A stretch of DNA of 64,000 nt from Sipunculus nudus (Eukaryota > Annelida > Sipuncula > Golfingiida > Sipunculidae). Positions 21,570 to 32,681 of this stretch are shown piece by piece (position 1 is the first letter of the stretch; every line of letters starts with the position of its first letter). The stretch is taken from assembly GCA_026874595.1 (NCBI GenBank), contig CM049308.1:34154027-34218026 (forward strand), given 5' to 3'. The position numbers were made by a program, and so were the translations under genes. The notes under the pieces were generated by a model that was not told the DNA's origin, ran no database searches, and saw only the letters and a program-made list of their open reading frames with translations.

Positions 21570-22484
21570 TTTTCAATTCTGTAAAATATCTGGCGCTGTA
21601 TGGTTAGTCATTCCTTCGATTTTATATTTATTTGGTGATAAGCGTATAGATATACATATACACATAGATCTACATCTGCTGTCCAAGGGAACCTGCTAAA
21701 GAATTTCATTTGATCGCACCGTCTATCTCAATACAGCACTGAATCAGTATTTGCTTAAAATGTGCTCAGCAGGCTTAAGAAAACGTTAATAATCGCTATT
21801 GGAACCATCTCAAAGCAGCAGTGCTTGAGCATATGCTGAAAATCTCTGTGAAATCCACACTGTACTCACTGGTACATCTTGAGGGAGCAGAGAAATAGCA
21901 GGAGTTGCTTTATCTGCCAGATGGCTATTTCAGGACAGCACATTTCAATATATCTGCTATATATACTGAGATTCAGTATATTTAGTAGCATATGCTCAAA
22001 CTGCTGATTCTAGCAGCAGACATGGAACAAGGAAGACCGGCATAAAGTAACATCTGCTGGATTGCTGCTCCAGTTGTCAGCATAATATGGGTACAAATAC
22101 AACGCAAATACAGCAACTACTCCAGAAGCAGCATATGCTGAATTATGGTATGGGCCTATTAGTTTATTTTAACTTCAGATTCTTCGGACAGTTTTTTTTT
22201 AAATAAAATGAATATATGTTCCTGAACCACAACGAACATAACCACAACTTTTCAATGATTTGAAGGTCAATTTTTGTGTATCTTATAAAAGATTCCTAAG
22301 AGCTCCATTAAGCACTTCAAAATAAAACAATAAATTGGTCCAAAGCCAAATACAATCCCTGGGAGCCGCCTGTATGAATATTTATGGTTTATAATAGTAA
22401 ATAACCTATGTGGTTGTCTTCTCCAAGGAGCTATTGTTTTGTACCATTCACGCTAACAAACATTTTGGACCAGCAGATCTGCAA
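21570..22484. other. No gene recognised; recurring AGCATATGCT
   Basis: Several palindromic 'agcatatgct' or near matches occur (about 21830, 21988, 22130) among repeated 'gctgctc/agcagca' words. No coding signal beyond the end of the gene to the right. Confidence 0.35.
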
Positions 22485-22871
22485 TCAGCGCCAGATCGGC
22501 CGTCTGACATGACCATGCCATGCCTCTCTCACAGTATTAGCAGTTTGTGCTGATGGGCTGAATGGAATAAGGTGTCCTTCCTTGGCCTTTTTCATAGAAG
22601 ACGGCATATACTCCTGGGTAGTGGGAGTTCCATAAAGCTGTTGGAATGACTTGTAACGGCTTCCTTCCCTGAAAAAAAAACACAACAAAAATACCGGTTT
22701 TATTCAAAACAATCATCACAGTTTAGTGATTTTGCCGAGATTAACTTACACATATACTCTGTTAATTAAAAACATGATTTGCAACATACCATGTTGTATT
22801 ACAATGGTTGGTAGAAATAAACGAAAATTAATAAATTAAATGCTTAGAAAGATGCACTGTTACTAATTATA

Positions 22872-22943
<72 letters not shown>

Positions 22944-25452
22944 CACTGAGGAAAAACAACACTGAATTCACAGCAGACTTAATACACACACATAACTATT
23001 ATCCCTCATCTTATTTAACAAAAGAAAATGCTATATTTAAAAATGGACCAAACCTTGCACTGGATCTGGCATTGTGTGAACAGTTTGAAATATCTCAGGG
23101 GGAAGTCTTGGCTTCTGGAAAAGTGTGCACGCCTCATCACCGCACTTCTTGATGGTGGAGTACTCTCTGTGTGAAACAATGTTTCAAAAGTTCATGCAAG
23201 TTTGGTCTGAAAATTAGATTGAAATAAATGTCAGTGAGAAACAGAATAAACTGATTAAATATCCAAGTAACAGATACCTAGCCATCAACCACCATGACAC
23301 ATGCAGGAGACTCAAGTCACAGTAAGAAGATGAGAATTCCAGATGCATATAATAAGAGAGCCATCACTATTTCCACTATGTGCCACTATGTTTGCTATAT
23401 ATGTATTAAAATGCAATATCTCCATTGCTTGTAACATAAACTGAAATGGAGAAGTAAAGAAGAAGGTAACTGCAAGAGGTTGACGCAAAGAAACCCAAAA
23501 TCACACGTGACAGTGACTGATTCTAAATTGAATATTTTATTCAAACACGTTTAAAGTAATAAATGTGTGGGATATTAAAATATGTGATATGGAGTGGTAT
23601 AATGTTCATGATATATGGCATTTTTAAACTTGTTCTTACCTTAAGCTGTCCAGAAATGATCACATATTAAAGTTTTAAAAGAAAGGCTTAAGGAAGTATA
23701 CTGCAAATGGATTAGCAAGGTCTTAACCAAATTTTAAATGAAGATTGAATCTGAATCATCAGTAAAAGTCAACAATAATTTACCTAGACTTCAAGGCTTT
23801 CAGAAGTGAGCTCTGGTTTCTTGTAACATCTACTTGGTCTCCATATCTGCCTAGCAGTGACCACAGTTCATCCATTGTCACTTTAGATGCAGGAGAGAAT
23901 ACCTTGAACTTCTTCTCTCTGAGGGAAGGCCTTCCGAATAGGCCCTCTAGCAGCTTCTGTGTACAATTGGGAAAGTACAATGAAATAAAGATTACAAAAA
24001 CAACAGAATATAAAAATTATAGTCATAACATAAAAACAGTCCTGAATGTTATTAAATTGTTATTGTTTATTGTATGAATGTTTAACAGCTAAACAATTTT
24101 GCAAACACAAGAGGTTCAGATTTCAACTTAATATTTACTGTTTATACAGAGCTTTGCATATTATTGTGTAGCATTTATTTACCTGCACAGGAGCAATGCT
24201 ATCTTTCACAACTCCGAGTAGCTCCTGATAGGATTCAAACTTTGGCTCCATCTTTTCTCTTTCTAGTCCAACCCATTGTAGAGCAAGATTTAAAATTGAC
24301 ATTATACGTTCTGGGGGGTTTTTCCAGGATGCCATGGGTGGTGTGCGCACTGTCACTAGAAAATCCAGGTCCAAATCCAGAAAAAAAGGCATAACAGACT
24401 GAGCTGAACTGAAAGGTAGGTAAGGTTATAGTCTTGCACACCATCAGAGTAGATCATGAGAACTGGTTTTGAAGCTACTCCTTCCTTTTTCATAATGCTC
24501 TTCAGCTCTGCAATATGCCTTAGAGGTGATGAAGGCTCTTGTACCAAATCTTTCACTCCTACATACACTTGCCCTCTGTAAAATGAGCCAGTCAGAATAG
24601 AATCTGGTATGTCCATCAACAGGTTACACTTGGAACTAAACTTTGTGAAGTCATGATCTGCAACTTGGAATTTGACCAAATTTGCAGTAACAACACGATT
24701 TCCACGATCAACAGCTGCAACTGCACACCCTGGTTCCCCAACTTTACAATGATGCTTGTCATCCATAGCTACAAAATTTGTGTACCCTCTGTACTTGATG
24801 GCCAGTTCTTTTTCATACCTGAATAATGCCGAGGCATAGTGGGAATATTGATGATTCTTCCTGAACTGCCTTGACTGAACTAAAAACCTTACATTCAGTT
24901 TTCCTGTGTACTGTAAGGAGCTCTTGGATGAAGGTGTCTTTGGGGAAAATTGTAGGCGAAACCATTGTGTTGAGGGAATAAGAGTTCCTTCTGGGCATGT
25001 CTCTGCAATTCTTGATCTTAAATCTGCAACAGACATTGCTGTGGCTATGTGAGAAACAGGTCCATGTCTTCGCTCATCTGCTGCTGTATCTACAGCATTT
25101 TCAATATACTCACGGCTTTCTCAAAAATAAATTCGTATTTTGGAGGCCGACCTGGATTATGTGTCCTCAAATAAGTGATTATATCTGGATCCTCCAATTC
25201 AACCATTGTTTCAACTTTATTCCTCATTTCTTCCTCCATTTTGGTCTCAGGAGCAGATAAATCACCAGTCAATGTACGATACGGGTACAAAAGTCGATGT
25301 TGCTTTACGTCTGTCAACAGAGTAGCACATTTCATGTAGGTTCGCCTCATGGCCCTTTTGTGACAATCCTTGAATTCAGATCTGATTTTTGCAATCACAT
25401 TTAAGTTTTCAGCAAGCATATCCTCTTGATTCATGTATAAGGGGACTGTCCA
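22485..25452 (-). pseudogene. Multi-exon gene of uncharacterised DDE-like family, two frameshifts
   Basis: Exon blocks on the minus strand: about 25452-24183, 23956-23784, 23166-23054 and about 22663-22485. Donors 'gtgcag/gtaaat' and 'tctag/gtaaat' and acceptors 'caattgtacacag/aag' and 'tttcacacag/aga' keep phase across the first two introns. The third join is in phase only with an acceptor 5 bp inside the first AG. Conserved blocks in order: 'MDDKHHCKVGEPG', 'DHDFTKFSS', 'FYRGQVYVGVKD', 'SPLRHIAELKSI', 'IYSDGVQDYNLTYLSVQLSL', 'PERIMSILNLALQWVGLER', then 'IKKCGDEACT...RLPPEIF' and 'YKSFQQLYGTPTTQEY'. Large metazoan families of uncharacterised proteins share this order. The D (DDK), D (SDG) and E (PERIMS) suggest an RNase-H/DDE fold, which is inference. 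Frameshifts lie near 25113 and in a T7 run (24381-24387). Confidence 0.65.
22876..22943. repeat. AT dinucleotide microsatellite
   Basis: About 34 AT repeats with one interruption near 22905. It sits within the last intron of the DDE-like gene. Confidence 0.9.
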
Positions 25453-26690
25453 TAAGAAATGAAATGATTATTTCCTCTTACAATTGTCAAAAGTCAACAT
25501 TTTACTGGCATGGCCTTATCAACGTTATCAATATAGTAACGTCTGTCACGATTATCTTCCCCTCATGTCAGCTCATCAATCCAAATTGGACTCAATTTCT
25601 CTGCATTATGGTTTTGGTACATCTGGCAAATTTTCACTACTAGCAATAGGCGCAGCACTACTATAGGGCCCGGGTACAGAATCAGCCTCATTCGGGGTAC
25701 GGACGCCAGTTATTGCAGGTGGGCTATTTATTTTCATGATGTAAAAAGATGCATACCTTCCAAAGAGAATGGCTTCTTGTATTTTTGCTGACAGAACAAT
25801 ATTCTCCAAAAATGACGTTTTTCCAATGCTTGCCGTTATTTTACTTTGTTTTGTTAAATCATATTCTGGTAGCGACGGTTCATGTTCATCCAGTTTTCAG
25901 TCCACTATCAATTCAAGTAAGGTTCTTAGAGGGCATTGGTCACTAAACCCGCCAACAATCTTGCCATTATTTACTACCTGAACAGAAATCAACATGATTA
26001 TTTTTCTCTTACTAGATCTATACTATAGTCACTTGATCATGGCAAAATGTTTTGCGGCCAATGGTCGCTATTAGAAACAGTCACTTGCATCAAGAAGTAT
26101 TCGGGCTGCTTCGATCATATTCAATCACATATTCGGTTGTTAATAAAACGCTTACACGCATGCGTGCATGACCGACTTTGTATTAGAGTAAACAGTGGAA
26201 ACTTGCGTCTACGCGCTCAAACACGAATTTTATTTAAAACCGCACATTATCGCCCGCAAACATCAAGCGTCCGAGAGACTGAAGCACAAATTGGTAAATT
26301 TCTTTGGAAAATCGAAATAAAAATTGTTGATGCGGGGGGATAAACTTGTTGCGGGCGGTGCCTGAGAACCATATTTTTTTTGGCCTACGGCCCGATGAGG
26401 ATGCAAATTTTTTCGTCATTTTTGACAACGCCTAATTGGTTACAAGTATCGTGTCATTTCAAATAAACCCGCTAGATCTATTTATAAGTTTCTTATCTCT
26501 CCAATGACACCTACTATGTGTGTGAACTATTCCATAATCCAATATATCCGTATATTTTTCTGCATGTTTGGGAAATTTATGCCTGCCGTCCGAGCACAGA
26601 CAAGTATGGTTTCTCGGGCATCTCTGATTGGCTTATTGTGTTTGAGGGTAGCCGAAACCTTTGTAGTGTTGACCTTCGTCACTAGAGGGC
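25453..26690. other. No gene recognised
   Basis: Spacer upstream of the DDE-like gene. It might hold a 5' exon or promoter of that gene, but none could be recognised. Short frames have no family features. Confidence 0.4.
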
Positions 26691-26693
26691 CTA

Positions 26694-27107
26694 GCTATTT
26701 ATAAGCAAAGCCACGTTGTGAAGCAGAAGCCTATATTAGCATGATATTGTTCTTGATTTAACGGTAGTTCATGCCGTATAGCAAAATGGCAAAGAAGTCT
26801 TGTGCGTGGTGCGCCACGCACCTGTCAGCGGAGAAGCAGTTCATCTTATATCGAATTCTTCCTCGGTGTGAACCGTCAATGTCCCTATGAGCAATATCTT
26901 GGGGTGTGTGTTCCAGAAAGAGTTGGAAAGGGGCGGGCGATGAAAGACGCCAACCTGGCTTTGTGTTATGACTGCTTTTTATGTGTTGGACTGTTGGCCC
27001 GTTGTCAGCAACACGCTGCAACTGCTGAAGCGACCCTGAAAGCTAGGGTTTCTGAAACAAGTCAAATGAAGCGAGAGAAACATTTGGTCTCGGTACCGAG
27101 TAGTTAA
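26694..27107 (+). pseudogene. Cys-rich coding-like block with promoter-like upstream
   Basis: A TATA-like 'tatttataag' near 26695 precedes ATGs at 26771 and 26786. The frame begins 'MPYSKMAKKSCAWCATHLSA', stops after about 37 codons, and another frame continues 'YEQYLGVCVPERVGKGRAMK', 'ALCYDCFLCVGLLARCQQHA' to a stop at 27107. The paired cysteines (C-x-x-C, then C-x-x-C-x-x-C) suggest a small zinc-binding module, loosely like ZAD domains. I cannot assign a family. One frameshift separates the halves. Confidence 0.35.
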
Positions 27108-28584
27108 ACCCTGTGGCTGGGGATTTCCTGGCAGGCTGGGCAAATTTGCAAGAACAGGACATACGTTTCTTTCTTGAAAAGGTTGCTTCTTGTATAGCTC
27201 GAGCAGATGAACGTCCCTTCAGATAATCCTGGCCCAAATGCCGTACCACATTTCTCGACGATCAGACCATTTATTTTTGTCGCAGACAGAGAATAGACGC
27301 TGGTCTGTACACGAATATACACGAACGAACGGTCATTTATGCATGATCGTTCTAGCAGAATCGGGACTTCCCTAGCCGGGGGATCCTTTTGTACCAAACC
27401 CTGGCAAGGTCCATTCACCTACATTATGTGCCTTTATTACGACTCATATTGTTGTTACAATGGTCAATATTGTAGTAAAATGGACCATTTTTATGGTCAA
27501 AAACAGATCAGAGGTTTTTATTTTAAGCACTCGTGAAGTGAAACAAAGGGTTTAAATGGATTATTGATATTTTCCTTAATATATCAAAGGAACAATGTCC
27601 GAGTAACCCAATATTTTAGTATGACGAGAGATTTTGGGAACATCTAACTGTGTGCCGAATATGGGATTTGCAGGTCCAACGATTTCCAGTAGCGGGTGGT
27701 AATTTGGTAATGCCAGAGTAAAATTTGACAGTTACCAATCTATCCCTGAATTGCATTACATAACAAGCACAGTTGAATGGCACAAAGCTTACTTTTGCCA
27801 TTTACAAACAAGTTAGTTTGACAGAATGCATTATGTTCCTATCTCAAATCTTGGAATCTGGTATAATAACAAAATTTGTCATAAATTTTTATAAACATTC
27901 CCTGCTAGAAGATAGGAAATCTGAAATAGATTGTTGTTCTGTGGCCATGTTGGCGGCATACTGATGGTTGATTACTGTCCGAGTCGTTCTTTATTGGTTG
28001 TTGCCATTAACTGCCGGGCCCAAAACTTTGCAGCTTTATCATCCTTGGACAATGGAGATGTTGCTTCTTCGGCGGGGCTCTATTTCGTTTGTGCCCTTAA
28101 TTATGTATGCCTGCTTTGCATATGCATTACAAAACTCCTCGTGAGTACTCTCTTTATCTGCAAATAAATCATTCGACATCAAAGTCTTAATAATATCCAT
28201 ACTTGTAATTTTGGAAATATTTAAATGATGAAGCCTACACCTTGACAAATGTTTCACAGTGTTACATGACTTGTCTCGATATGGGATATGTACACCTAAA
28301 ACCTATCATCATTGTAATTAATACTCGTTCTTACTTTTACCACACGATCCACTTTGTACTCCGTACGTGGCGGGGACAATAGTGGTTCCTTCTGCCTTCT
28401 TTGCTGCATTGGTCGATGCCAGGTGTAATACTCAATAACTTTTACGTGTCATTCCGATTTTTCTCTCCCGTCAACCAAATCCCGCTGCACATTCTCTGCT
28501 TCTGAGAACACGAAACACATAGCTGTTCTGGCTGCATTATGGATCAGCTGCATGAGCATTCCCAAGGACCGGAGGTTGGAGTGA
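27108..28584. other. No gene recognised
   Basis: Mixed-composition spacer. A minus-strand frame at 28257-28039 ('LSRCRLHHLNISKITSMDII') is faintly SAP-like but lacks the conserved glycine-lysine turn and has no companion exons. Confidence 0.35.
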
Positions 28585-29100
28585 CTTTTTAGCGAACCTG
28601 TGAGCTTATGCGATGGCGTCAGCCGTCAGCCATCCGCCGTCCGCCGTCCAGGGCTGGCTTTCCGCCGTCCATGGCTGTAAGTCAGAAACTGTCGGAGCTA
28701 GCAGCTCCAAATTACATGTAAGAATTTGTCACATGTGAAACTTGGTGCCCTGGAGCTTATTGTTGGGTATCTGCATTAATTTAGATTATAATTTATAGAG
28801 AAAAAGCTTAAAAACCTTTAAAAATCTTCTTCTCTGAAACTGTCCAGCCAAATTGTCCAATATTTCACAGAAATGATCTCTGGAACAATCCCTCTCAAGT
28901 TTGTTCGAATGGTTCCAGTTCGGAGATTTTTGGCCGAGTTACAGGAGGTTGAACTTAGTAATTTGTCCAAAAAAAGCACACTAAAATTAAAATCTCAGAA
29001 ACGGCTCGAGCTATAATGACCAAATTTTATACCAATGTTTGTCACATATGTCATATCTGATTTTGAGGTATTGGTGGCGCCACCTACATTGATGTATTTT
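28585..29100 (+). repeat. R1 dispersed repeat, copy D (3'-truncated)
   Basis: Starts 'ttagcgaacctgtgagctt' and carries a distinct 'cgccgtccgccgtccagg' version of the cgtcgt block, then the shared order up to 'ttggtggcgccacctacatt', where similarity stops. Confidence 0.8.
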
Positions 29101-29388
29101 TTACAAGCGAAAATGTAATTTTAAACTCTCTAGCTTATACACTGATTTATGATGAAACTGTTCAGCTGATTGGTTTAAACTTTACAAGAATTATTCTATG
29201 GTAGGGTTCTGCCAGTTTTATAAGAATAGATTGGGTTTATACAGTTTTAAAAAAGCATTGTAGCCAATTGAAAAAGGCTTTCGTATTTGAAAACAGATTT
29301 GACTTCATGCAGCCAAGTCAAGAGGTCACTCAGTACAAACAGGTGGGGTCCAGACATCGCCATGGCAACTGACCTGGCTCTTGGGGGA

Positions 29389-29450
29389 TGTCTAGACAAT
29401 GTGTCTAGACGTCTAGACAGCGTCTAGACGTCTGGACACAATGTTTAGAT
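29389..29450. repeat. Cluster of GTCTAGAC palindromes
   Basis: Within 62 bp the octamer palindrome gtctagac or a one-base variant occurs five times, alternating with 'aatgt', 'agc' and 'acaatgt' spacers. It could form cruciform or hairpin structures. Confidence 0.75.
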
Positions 29451-29538
29451 GCAGAATTCCCAGATTATTGGAACTATATCTTTCAACTGTTTGAAAAAAA
29501 CTTGGTCTGCATTTTAAGTGAATCGGGTTTATCATCAG

Positions 29539-29945
29539 GTCACATGTGAACTGCTGAGCCTTCATTTTTGGTTGACCACTGACCTTTCCTTGCTGCCCAG
29601 TGTCCATTTGTGCGTCTGTTTCCACACATAAACCCACATATCTCGGGAACCGTTTGACTGATCAGGCTAAAAGTTTTGCACAAATGTAGCCCTTTGATAG
29701 CTTTATAACATACACTAAAAATGGTGGCGCCACCTGCAACCATTTTTGCACAGCGTCCATCTATTCATCAGCCTTGGGATAATATTACTCATATCTCAGC
29801 AGTGGATTGACTTATCCACCTGAAATTTTGCAGGTTTATACATCCTGGACAGCTTTCTCGACTTTTAGACAGGTGGCGCCACCTTCATTCACATTTACTC
29901 TGTAGACATCCAAGCTCATATCTCGGGAAATAATTGTTCACCATT
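29539..29945. repeat. R2 satellite unit(s)
   Basis: About one and a half dimers of the R2 repeat, sharing 'tcacatgtgaactgctg', 'ggtggcgccacctgcaacca' and 'acaggtggcgccacctt' with 4.6 kb and 48.1 kb. R1 copy B starts immediately after, so the two repeats are neighbours here as they are near 47 kb. Confidence 0.8.
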
Positions 29946-29955
29946 TTCATCTGGA

Positions 29956-31252
29956 TTATTAGCGAACCTGTGAGCTTATGCGATGGTGCGGCGTCGTCCG
30001 TCGTCTGTCGTGCGTCGTCTTTACGTTAACCATACCTATCTCAAAAACGGCAGGAGCTAGCATCACCAATTTTTTTGCAAATAATCAGTCATCCAAAAAA
30101 CTATATCGGATTTTGTTTATTTTTTCCTAACAGCATTTTCTTAGATTTAATAGGCAAAAAGCTAAAAAAAGCTTTAAAAATATTCTTCTCCGAAACTGTC
30201 TAGACAAATTGTCCAATATTTCACAGAAATGATCCCTGAAACAATCTTTCTCAAATTTGTTCGAATGGTTCCAGTTCGGAGATTTTTGGCCGAGATACAG
30301 GAGGTTGCACTACAGGAGGGTTAACTGTACAAAAAACCATATTAAAATTTGCATCTCAGAAACGGCTGTAGCCATCATCACCAAATTTTATGCCAATGTT
30401 GGTCACATAGGTCATATCTGAAATTGAGGTATTAGTGGCGCCACCTGCATAAGCCTCTTTTGTACAGGGTTATCAGTGCCTGTGTATCACAATGAGGGCT
30501 ATAAAAAACTTCTTCTCTGAAACCATATGGCCAAAATGTGTAATATCGCACAGAAATGATCCTTGGGTAGTGCTTTCTGAAGTTTGTTCAAATGGTCTCA
30601 GTTCAGTGACTTATGGCTAAGTTATGGGAAGCTGAATTTTGTCATATGCCATAACAGCCCATTTTAGCTGAGTGGCTACAAAGATCTTCTCAAAAACCAC
30701 TGGGCAAAATTCTTAAATCTCACACTTTAAATATCCTCAGATGTTGATAATTCAAGTTTGTTCAAATGGTTTTGGTTAAGTGTTTTTTGGCTGAGTTATG
30801 GGAAGCTTAACTTAGCCATTTTGCTGTATTTATCCGTACGAGTTATAAACCTGTGAAATGTTTTTCGACTGATGCCACTGAAGCCAGTTTGTTAAATATT
30901 TTACAAGAATAATTCCTACAATAATTCTTATAATAATTGTCATTAATGGTTCAACATGAATGTTTTTTTGGCTGAATTATGGAGATTGAATTGAGTCATT
31001 TTACCATATATGTTAGCTGTGTGATGCTGTTACATCTAACCTGGCACCAGTTTATCAGCATCTATTACATCATGCCACTAGACATTTAGATTTCATGTTA
31101 TCTTTGGTTAATATTGACAAAGTTTTTTTAAAAGCTTTTAAAAAATTTAGATTTATGATTTAAGTTTTTCATCATACCAGGCAATGTTACAATCTTGGAT
31201 ATTCAGCTCTCCGTGGCTATATAAAGACAACTGTACGTGGATTATAAGTTAT
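29956..31252 (+). repeat. R1 dispersed repeat, copy B, 5' part
   Basis: A long R1 copy that parallels copy C base for base in order through 'ctatataaagacaactgtac' and 'gtggattataagttat'. There it is interrupted by the LINE and resumes at 36797. Copy C carries the uninterrupted junction 'ggattataaattattggtat' (about 47099). Confidence 0.9.
31246..31252. repeat. LINE target-site duplication, left copy
   Basis: aagttat, repeated at 36790-36796 directly after the A tail. The R1 sequence continues across it. Confidence 0.85.
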
Positions 31253-31696
31253 TTGAGGGCGCTGGTGTGCTGTTTTGGGAGGAGCAGTGTTTCATGAGCT
31301 CACACTTTCTTTGGGTATTTCAAAATTTCCAGGCAAGTACTATTCACAAATTTTTGCCCAGTAATTCTGAACTATCTAGTAAATTTGTACTTTGAATAGT
31401 TTATGTGCAAATAGTTTAATTGCAGCATAATTTGACTTTGTAAATTAAGAATAAAGTCAACAGAATTGAAGTTCTCCAGGGCCTATTCATTCCATAATGA
31501 AAGGGTGCCGTCACACCTTAATGGTTTTAATGTAATAGCACACCAGGGCCCCCAGAGGCACTCATTCTATCCTGTGTATCTTGTGTATTATAGCTGTGTA
31601 TTCTTGGGTTTTTCATTATGAGTGCCTGAGTGAAGCTTGACACCAATCCTATATGTTTACAGTGAAATTACAAAATATGTATGTGTTATTAATAAT
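31253..31696 (+). promoter_or_regulatory. LINE 5' UTR, presumed internal promoter
   Basis: The segment between the target duplication and the ORF1 start codon. Full-length LINEs are transcribed from an internal promoter in this position. No specific element could be identified, so the promoter role is inferred from position only. Confidence 0.5.
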
Positions 31697-32520
31697 ATGT
31701 CATTAGAAGAAAAAAAGAGAAATAGGTCCGATACTTCTAGCTCCTCTTCTGATGGTTCTGTCTATACTTATAAAAGAGTTAAACAGGTCTTATCTATAAG
31801 TTCCTCAGAGGATAGTGTACTAGAGGAAATGGCAGCTGTCACAGAAGACAGGCTGGTTGAGCTGTTAGATACTTTTAAAGGGATATTATCCAAGAGATAA
31901 AAGAAACAGTCACTGTTCAGATTGAACAAACCATTAAAGATAAATTTGTAAAACCATTGGAAACTACTGTCCAGAAACTTGAAGGTGTTATTGAGAAACT
32001 AAAGGAAGAAAACAGAGCTTTGGAAGAGAAATGTAAACAATCTCTTGAGCTTGCCCAAACAGCCAAAGCTCACTCTGTGAATACAGAGCAATACCTTAGA
32101 AAATCCAATATAAAGATAATTGGTGCTCCAGAAATAGAGAAAAATGAGAACTCAAAACATGTTGCTATGGCAATCTTCAAAGATAAACTCAACATAGATA
32201 TTCATGAAAATGATATTGACATAGCACATAGAGTAGGACCGCACAGGAAAGATAGTCAACGGAGCATAATAGTTAGATTTGTTAGAAGAGATGACAAAAC
32301 TAGAATTCTGAAAGAGAGGAGAAAACTCAAGAACACAGGCATTGTTTTGACAGAGGATTTGTGTAGTGACATGCAAAAGCTTTTTAACAGAGTAAAGAAG
32401 GATGATAGAGTAAAAGATGCCTGGACCTGGGATAGTAAAGTGTTTGTAAAAAATGATGATGACAAAATATTTAGAGTTCAGTATGGAGAATCACTCAGTG
32501 ATGTCTTCCACAGAAGTTAA
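31697..32520 (+). CDS. LINE ORF1 protein (one frameshift)
   Basis: ORF1 proteins bind LINE RNA and act as nucleic-acid chaperones. The ATG at 31697 opens a Ser-rich start ('MSLEEKKRNRSDTSSSSSDG'). The frame ends at 31900, but the next frame is open from 31879 to 32520, so one indel lies between about 31879 and 31900. The second part has a Lys/Glu-rich coiled coil ('KLEGVIEKLKEENRALEEKC'). An RRM-like region follows with 'SNIKIIGAPE', 'DIAHRVGPH', 'SIIVRFVRRDDKTRIL' and 'NTGIVLTEDL', matching the L1 ORF1 fold order. ORF2 starts 161 bases downstream. The shift could be decay, an assembly error or, less likely, recoding. Confidence 0.8.
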
Positions 32521-32681
32521 TATTGGACAGTGGGTTGGTATTTTCTTCTTTCAGTTGGTTTATTATTATATCTCAATTATGTTTGTAATATTGCTATGTT
32601 ATAATGCATGTTTTGTCGCTTTATGTGTAAAACATCGTGGCTGGATGCACTCTACATATACCATACAAAACCCTTTAATTC

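Noticed and set aside
28039-28257. Faint SAP-like helix pair on the minus strand
   Set aside because: It lacks the conserved turn and any companion exon.
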